Positions 1 through 42,500 of a stretch of 42,500 nucleotides of DNA are shown here, in pieces (position 1 is the first letter of the stretch; the number at the start of each line of letters is the position of its first letter). The stretch covers positions 20,001 to 62,500 of the forward strand of contig SEYY01022751.1 of NCBI GenBank assembly GCA_009176605.1, read 5' to 3'. The stretch comes from Armadillidium nasatum (Eukaryota; Arthropoda; Malacostraca; Isopoda; Armadillidiidae). The translations under genes and the position numbers were made by a program. Under the pieces are notes generated by a model. It searched no databases. It was not told the DNA's origin and saw only the letters and a list, made by a program, of their open reading frames with translations.

Positions 1-1246
<1,246 letters not shown>

Positions 1247-1409
1247 GATTAACTACCCTTTTCAATAAATTTACAAACAGAAATGCAATTAAGGATTTAC
1301 TTTCACCCGAAAAGAAAATAGTCCCTTGTCTAGTATTGATAGGATATATAATTATAAAGATTGTCTACTGTTCGTGTCCTTTTTCTCTTATCTACGCTGA
1401 CTGCTCCAG

Positions 1410-1470
1410 CACAATTAATACACTGCAAAGCTATCGGAAAAATCCAGATTCCTCACACTTACCATTACAG
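1410..1470 (+). CDS. Possible internal exon of the plus-strand gene (tentative)
   Basis: A 61-nt segment is bounded by a strong-looking acceptor (pyrimidine-rich stretch, CTGAC branch-point-like word, CTGCTCCAG) and a weaker donor (ACAG|GTTAAT). Read with two leading bases it is open for 19 codons and ends with two bases. That phase is exactly what the next exon candidate at 2510 needs, the junction codon being AG|G (Arg). A second frame is also open but would stop five codons into the next exon. The exon has no recognised domain; the phase match and the splice signals are the only support. Confidence 0.4.
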
Positions 1471-1638
1471 GTTAATAATAATGTATCTGAAGATATTTAA
1501 CATTTACTCTAAGCTGAGATAACTATATAAGTAAAAAAAGAATAACACTCCTCTTTATCCTTAATCAATTATTTACTTAAAGCCAAAAGTGCTGACAAAC
1601 TTTATATAAAAGCAAAAATAAAATATAAAGCTGAAATG

Positions 1639-1896
<258 letters not shown>

Positions 1897-1898
<2 letters not shown>

Positions 1899-2509
1899 TT
1901 TTCCTGGTAATTGTTCAGCTTAGTTGAAATATTAATTTGCTCTCATTATAAAAGTATTCCTAGGTAAATATTTAAATATTTTTGACTTCGGTTTATGTAA
2001 TGTCATTTGGTGGGTTTCTCAAAGAAACTAAATGGGGAAAACTTTTTATAATTCAGATAATTTTATAAGTTCATTGTTTGTTTTCATGAGAAAGATTTCA
2101 TTCTTGTCATATAACTGGAAGGGCGAGGCCCTGGAGTAGATAGATTTGAATCCGTTTTCCATTTCAACTCTATATAAAATTATTGAAATTCTTATCTAAC
2201 GATAATTACAGGGTGAGCACACCGAAGCATATTATATTTATTTTTTATGAAATGTTCGTAAATTAACATCTTTCGGTACAACTTCGAACATTTTAATTAT
2301 AACATTGCCAATATTACATTTTTGTAATCTGTTAATACCCAAAACCAGAGAAGTTTAAAATAATGAATGTCTAATCTAGAAAACTTACTGAAGTCTTTTA
2401 GGAAATAAGTAGTTAATTTTTTTTCAATAACATATATAAAAACATTGCATATATATATATTTCTAGACTTTTGATTTTTTATTACAAAAAAAAAATTTTT
2501 TTTTTGTAG
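1897..2509. other. AT-rich sequence, likely intron
   Basis: No open frame or repeat was recognised. If the two exon candidates are real, this with the preceding array forms the intron between them. It ends in a T-rich run and GTAG at 2506-2509, a usable acceptor. Confidence 0.4.
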
Positions 2510-2645
2510 GAAAAAACTTCATGATGGAGTAATACTCGACGTTGAGAGGCAGCAGCGTAGAAAAGCTGAAAACCTTTACTACCTACAACAGCAAGCAGAT
2601 TTAACGAAGCACCTGAGAAATAATGAAAGATCTGCCCCTGGATAA
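2510..2645 (+). CDS. Probable terminal exon of a plus-strand gene, product unknown
   Basis: After a poly-T tract and TAG acceptor, one frame runs 44 codons to a TAA at 2643-2645. It starts KKLHDGVILDVERQQRRKAE and ends HLRNNERSAPG. The peptide is rich in Q, R, E, K and L and looks like a helical or coiled-coil C-terminus. An uninterrupted frame with this composition is unusual in such AT-rich DNA. An AATAAA lies at 2823-2828, fitting a short 3' UTR. I do not recognise the protein. The gene would run tail to tail with the ARMC10-like gene, and its 5' exons would lie mostly left of the window. It could be a chance open frame. Confidence 0.55.
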
Positions 2646-4200
2646 TCAATGATCCCCTTAATTAAATAATCCATTGGGTATATGCTGGAAAGTAAAAGAA
2701 ATTTTATTCCACATTTTTATTAAGTACTTTTGTAGATAACAGTAAAAACAGTTATGAAAAAAAAGGGAAAGAAAATGATATGAATAGCCTTATTGACTAG
2801 GAAAATATCACAAATTTATAGAAATAAAATGAAATGTACACACGTTGGTCCTCACTTATAAAGATCTAAAGGAGTTAAATATTCCTCTTAAGAAAAAAAT
2901 TAAAATTTATGTAAAATTTAATATAAATATAAATAACAACAATGTTTTAATTCTTTGGTTACACATATTCCAGTAAATGCAAGGCTGTAGTCTACACAAA
3001 GCTATGGATTTAACTAAATTTTTTTAAAAATTAGGTACTTTGATGATTTTTTTAAAAGTATTCTATTTTAGCTACTATGACAAGGTCTTTTTTGCAAAGG
3101 TGAACCATAAAGTGAGTTTTCTAAATAGAATGGAGAAACGGTGCTCTCCTTTCTGTCGTAAACCTAATTAGAAAATCAAGACTCGAGTTAAAGTGAATTT
3201 TCAACATTTTGTCTCGTTTTGCAAATAACCATTTAAACTCGAGAGTACTTTAGTCTTAACATTTAGCAAGCCAATAAAACTGACAATCCAACTCTTCAAG
3301 AGGGGGCAATTTTCTAATTAAAGATAAATGGTACTCGTCTAGCCTCTCTCCTTCTCATAATCCTGATTAGAAACTAAAATATTCCTGTTAAGATTAATTT
3401 TACCCCCTTTACTCAAACCCGAAATTTAATAAAAAATTATAAGAGCTTTTGCTTAACACCACCAATGTCGCACAACCGCCAATTAAGATCTAATTTGCAA
3501 TAATGTCACATTTGCCATCACTAAGAGTATTTAAATTCCTAATAACATTAATATTTGAGGTAAAGCATGATTGAGAATTCTTAAATTACAACAGTAGTAA
3601 AACCTATTCAACTTATTGCGAATAGTAAATTACTGGTTAAAAAAAAAAATGATGATCAAAGTAATTGGTGTTACAAGCTGCAAGATTTACGTTTTCTGGT
3701 ATAAAATTTCCCATATTATATGAAGATAAACCACACCTATTACAAACCACTTTTAAATAGCCTCCAAATAGTTTATAGTGAGAGTTAGAACTGATAAAAT
3801 ATAAATATGTTGTGTTATATTTCTATTGCTAAAAATAGTTTATTTGGTTTTGAAAAAAATACTATCACGTTTTTTTTTAGAAACACTACTGCAACTATCG
3901 ATAGTTTTTAATTACAGAATATAATGTTTTTTTATCATGAAATAAAATATCATAAACTATATAAGCTACGACTCCCCTGGTATATATCCAAATTAAAAGA
4001 TATGAGAGAGAACATGCAGCAGAGATAACTAACAATTCATAAGTGATGTCAATCCCAACAATGGTTTTCACAAAAACTGTACACCATTTATGAAATCTGC
4101 CAACAGTTAGGAGAGTTGCTGAATAAATATATGTAACACTTTTTACTTCTTTTTTTTTTCCCCCCTCCTTCCAAGAACCCCGCATCGTACACAGGCCAGT
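2646..4200. other. 3' flank and intergenic AT-rich DNA
   Basis: Likely 3' UTR to about 2840 (AATAAA at 2823-2828), then AT-rich sequence without a supportable gene. Open frames near 3895-4185 are low-complexity and match nothing I know. Confidence 0.4.
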
Positions 4201-5480
4201 CCCACAGATTTCTAAGGGAGGAGAAATGATAGAGTTTTGTATCGCTTAAGAAAGGGGGACCTCAGATGCTGCTGCTCTCTTGTCTCTGGTTCCTGTAAAC
4301 ATCTGTGGGAAATTGGGAATACTGCGTATGCATTTTGAATAAATTGTATGCCTGTGGGTTGAGTGGTGATTCAACCTCAGTCTGGCTAGGATGAATTTGA
4401 AATGTCGACAGGATGTGTGTCGATTAGGTGATATGGGTGGTGTTATCGAGATACTGTGTGTGATTTGCATGTGTGTATTCACTTCTTCAGTGAGGTGGTG
4501 TTTATAGAAGGTAGGACGATTCTGAGGATGTTACTATAGTTTTGTACAGGTGATGATGGTGGTGATTTTAGGCAGTGTCCTGTGGTTATAGTGGTATGGG
4601 TTTGATAGATCTAGAGTGATGAAATAGAATTTTGTGTTAATCATATCCAAGTGATCTCGGATGAGGTTGATTTTTGCTTCTTCTCGTAAATGTTGAATCG
4701 GGGTAGTTTTAGTGCAACCTGTAATGATTCAGAGTGTAGAGTTTTTTTTTTTACTTTCTCTCAATTTGAAGTGAAGATGGCAGGGAGCCAGGCTTGGGAG
4801 GCATAGTTAAGTGTTGACCTTACGAAATTACATTGTCCATAAGATACTTATTTTCCTATTTGCTGTGCTGATTAGGTTTAGAACATGGTTTGAGAAGGTA
4901 GAGTGAGTGTCATAAGGTTGTTTAGTTTTACCTGGGGGTGGATGGAGGTTTGATGTCTATATGTGGTAATTCGAGTGATTAGAGGCTTTTTCTAGGGAGG
5001 CTGTTATTCTGTTGAAGCTTGTCATGATTCCAGTTGTTGGAAATATGATTGAATGATGGCTGTAGGCACGAATGGGTTTTGCGTGATTATGGATATGTCA
5101 TCGGCATATGTAATTGGTTTTGTTTTTGGTTTGCGGGATGTGTAAAACTGCTGTAAATATACTGAAAAAGAGGGGAAATAGGATGGCCCTCTGTGAGACA
5201 CTGTTTCTTAATTTTACTATTTTTGAGATGTGGTTTTTGTTGGAGACTTGGACTGTGCGATCAGTTAAGAAATTAGGAATCCATTTTCTTGTAATGGTTG
5301 GGTATAGAGGAATGTAAAATTTTTACGTATAAGGTTATGTCTGGTGACAGTATCAAAAGCTTTGCCAATGTCGATGGCCATGAGTATAGTTCTATGGTAT
5401 GGTTTCTGTTGAGGCAATTTATATTTTGTGAGATGGTGGTAAGGGCTGTGGTGGTTGAATGGGATTATGATGAAAGATTG
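4200..5480 (-). pseudogene. LINE (non-LTR) reverse-transcriptase relic, antisense
   Basis: Read on the minus strand, the 5' side (about 5400-5320) encodes a palm motif A-like run, ILMAIDIGKAFDTVTRHNLI. About 80 codons on, near 5105-5085, comes ITYADDISII, the catalytic YADD of reverse transcriptases. Further 3' (4482-4250) is FILARLRLNHH, matching the LARLRCGHH of the second LINE fragment at 33.5 kb, then a degraded ETRE-type segment. Frames are broken repeatedly, so no product is expected. The clade is probably Jockey or CR1-like but cannot be settled by eye. Confidence 0.8.
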
Positions 5481-5492
5481 GGGGACTATGAG

Positions 5493-5616
<124 letters not shown>

Positions 5617-5671
5617 TTAAGATTATAGTCATTTTTTCATATTAAGGCTATAGTATTATGATCTAAACTCT

Positions 5672-6360
5672 TACATCAAAATAAAACTGCTTTAGACTGT
5701 ACCGCTAAAGCCTTGACAGTAGCTGATTAAAATAGCTTTAGTAAAATTAACACAGATGACTTTTACAATAGGTAACATTACGTCTGATGCAGAATTTTTG
5801 AGTTAATTCAGCATTTTTAAGAATAGAAAAAAACTTTTAAGTTATATTCAAAGATTTTAAAAATGTATAGCCAGTTTTAAAAAACATTGGTAAACCCTAC
5901 ATCATTCTATATCGTAAACCATTATTAGGAAACTAATAATAAATAATCTGAACATATGTAATTTTGAACACAATTCTAAACATATGTAAATGGTAATATA
6001 ACACTGAATCGAAATAAACTGTTAGGCTAGAACTCTATAACCTTAAGAGTAATAAACTAAAATTTTTAAGAAGTTGAAATAGTTCGAAAACAATTAACAC
6101 AATCCTTTTACAAGTAACATATTCCAGTTGTTGGAAATACGATTGAATTTTTAAATCACTTACAGCTTTTATAACACTGGAAAAAGGTTTAATTATATTT
6201 GAAGATTAGAAATGATTAACACCAGTTTTAGGACACATACTGGCAAATCTTACATCATTTCCACATCGCAAACCATTATTGAAAAACTAGCCATAAACAT
6301 AATAAACCTGAACATTTTGTAATCTTTAGCACAATTCTAAACATATATAATGATGACAAA
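5672..6360. repeat. Diverged tandem duplication, unit about 350 bp
   Basis: Copy A (about 5672-6005) and copy B (about 6006-6360) share ordered blocks: AATTAACACA...CTTTTACAA...TAACAT, CCAGTTTTA at 5871 and 6222, TACATCATT, TCG(T/C)AAACCATTATT, and ACACAATTCTAAACATAT. The offset is about 351 bp. There is no coding potential. The pair is bracketed by (TA)n arrays. Confidence 0.75.
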
Positions 6361-6381
6361 GTGTATCGAAAAAAAGCTTAG

Positions 6382-7850
<1,469 letters not shown>

Positions 7851-7862
7851 TATATATATAAA

Positions 7863-7932
<70 letters not shown>

Positions 7933-7968
7933 TATATATATATATATATAATATATATATATATATAA
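7851..7968. repeat. (TA)n microsatellite, imperfect
   Basis: TA array broken by TATTATATTATA phase slips. Confidence 0.95.
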
Positions 7969-8044
7969 TTCTTGTAAATAGTTTACAATTATCACTGGAT
8001 TTTGATAAATATTCATATTATCCTAAAACTTGATAGGCGACATT

Positions 8045-8050
8045 TTTATT
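8045..8050 (-). promoter_or_regulatory. Candidate poly(A) signal of the ARMC10-like gene
   Basis: TTTATT on the plus strand is AATAAA on the minus strand, about 325 bp after the stop codon at 8375. The sequence between is AT-rich with no further long open frame, fitting a 3' UTR of about 350 nt. Confidence 0.5.
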
Positions 8051-8374
8051 ATATTATATTTAACTTTGTAAAGGCTTATCTCCCAACATCTCTTATTAAA
8101 TATTCATGATATAAATTAACTACATATAGATTACATTCGACGCTCACAAGAAATGGTAAAGCCGTCTTCATTTGATATTCAAGGCAAATTTTTCTTTCTC
8201 TGAAGGCATAAAAGCAATAAACGAAGACGAGAGTAACAACTTCATTATGAAGGCAAATATATCATTAAAAAAAAATTAATAAGTAATTAAACACCAAATA
8301 ACCTGAAAGCTCGGCGATTAAATTCATCATTTTCTTAATAGAGTAGGCAACGAAGATTATTTTGCTACCCATTA

Positions 8375-38084
<29,710 letters not shown>

Positions 38085-38363
38085 TTTCCACAGCCATTTA
38101 AAACTTTTAATATTCTTCTTTTAAATTATTTAGGTTTTCAAATTATTTTATTTAAATATATCATAGTGTGGTTAGAGTATGAAATATAATGTAATAAAAG
38201 TTTGAATAACCATACATTGAGAGAGACGGGATTTCAAATCAGTCGATTATCTAATTTCTACTTTCAGAATATATTTTCTATGGCATATTTTTTCCTATTT
38301 GAAATATTTAAGGCATAATTAATTAAAAAATTAATTAAAATAACTTTGATATTCAATATTCAG

Positions 38364-38371
38364 TGACGTCA
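38364..38371. promoter_or_regulatory. Full CRE palindrome (TGACGTCA)
   Basis: A perfect 8-bp cAMP-response element 280 bp upstream of the ATG, where a promoter would be expected. CREB/ATF proteins bind this sequence; function here is inferred from position. Confidence 0.45.
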
Positions 38372-38426
38372 CATCACTACTTGCGTATTGCTGTGCTTTC
38401 ATCTCTTACAGTATAAATGTCTAGTA

Positions 38427-42500
<4,074 letters not shown>

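Overview
This window is nuclear DNA of an animal, most likely an arthropod and probably a decapod crustacean. It is AT-rich, its genes are interrupted by introns, and about a tenth of it (counted by eye) is simple-sequence repeat: some 26 (TA)n arrays of about 90-300 bp, one (GA)n array of about 760 bp, and (CA)n and (AAT)n arrays. The decapod suggestion rests on the SSR load plus Jockey-like retrotransposon protein words (SKAFDRAWH, GVPQGSVLSPTLF, YADDSTLH, WGGST, SYDL) of a kind I associate with decapod genomes. It is an inference.

The main gene is one no single open frame reveals. Eleven minus-strand exons between 38084 and 8375 join with GT-AG introns and matching phase at every junction into one 492-residue protein. 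It has an N-terminal membrane anchor, a charged linker and C-terminal armadillo repeats, and it belongs to the ARMC10/ARMCX family of mitochondrial outer-membrane proteins. Coding sequence is only about 1.5 kb of a 29.7 kb locus. A perfect CRE palindrome lies 280 bp upstream of the start and a poly(A) signal lies about 325 bp past the stop. At the left edge, a probable terminal exon of a second, plus-strand gene (2510-2645, perhaps preceded by an exon at 1410-1470) converges tail to tail with it.

Everything else is transposon debris and microsatellite. Left intergenic region (2.8-8.0 kb): an antisense LINE relic with a YADD motif (about 4.2-5.5 kb), a diverged 350-bp tandem duplication (5.67-6.36 kb) and a decayed mariner/Tc-like transposase (6.5-7.2 kb). 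Intron 10 (8.5-14.6 kb): a 488-bp pogo/Tigger-like MITE, the giant (GA)n and an old LINE endonuclease relic. Introns 9 to 6: mostly (TA)n, which directly abuts two splice acceptors. Intron 5: a foldback element of about 940 bp and a TATCGG-rich MITE. Intron 3: a complete short hAT element with 8-bp target duplications that keeps an open BED zinc-finger frame, ending 34 bp from a splice donor. Intron 2: two more TATCGG MITE copies, a LINE 3' end and a tRNA-like SINE. Intron 1 (27.5-37.9 kb): a dead hAT-like transposase, an inverted-repeat pair, a 51-bp minisatellite with an embedded perfect palindrome, a second LINE 3' end, two more hAT/BED copies (one carrying the foldback element inside it), and an insertion with inverted ends flanked by 18-bp direct repeats. 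Upstream of the gene (38.6-41.3 kb) lies a Jockey-like LINE with endonuclease and reverse transcriptase, broken by frameshifts and cut off inside a poly(T)/(TA)n tract.

Two themes stand out. Transposon edges repeatedly coincide with (TA)n arrays, and one family of internally deleted hAT elements has kept only its DNA-binding domain and shares a foldback module. I found no CRISPR array, rRNA, prokaryotic operon or intact autonomous transposon.
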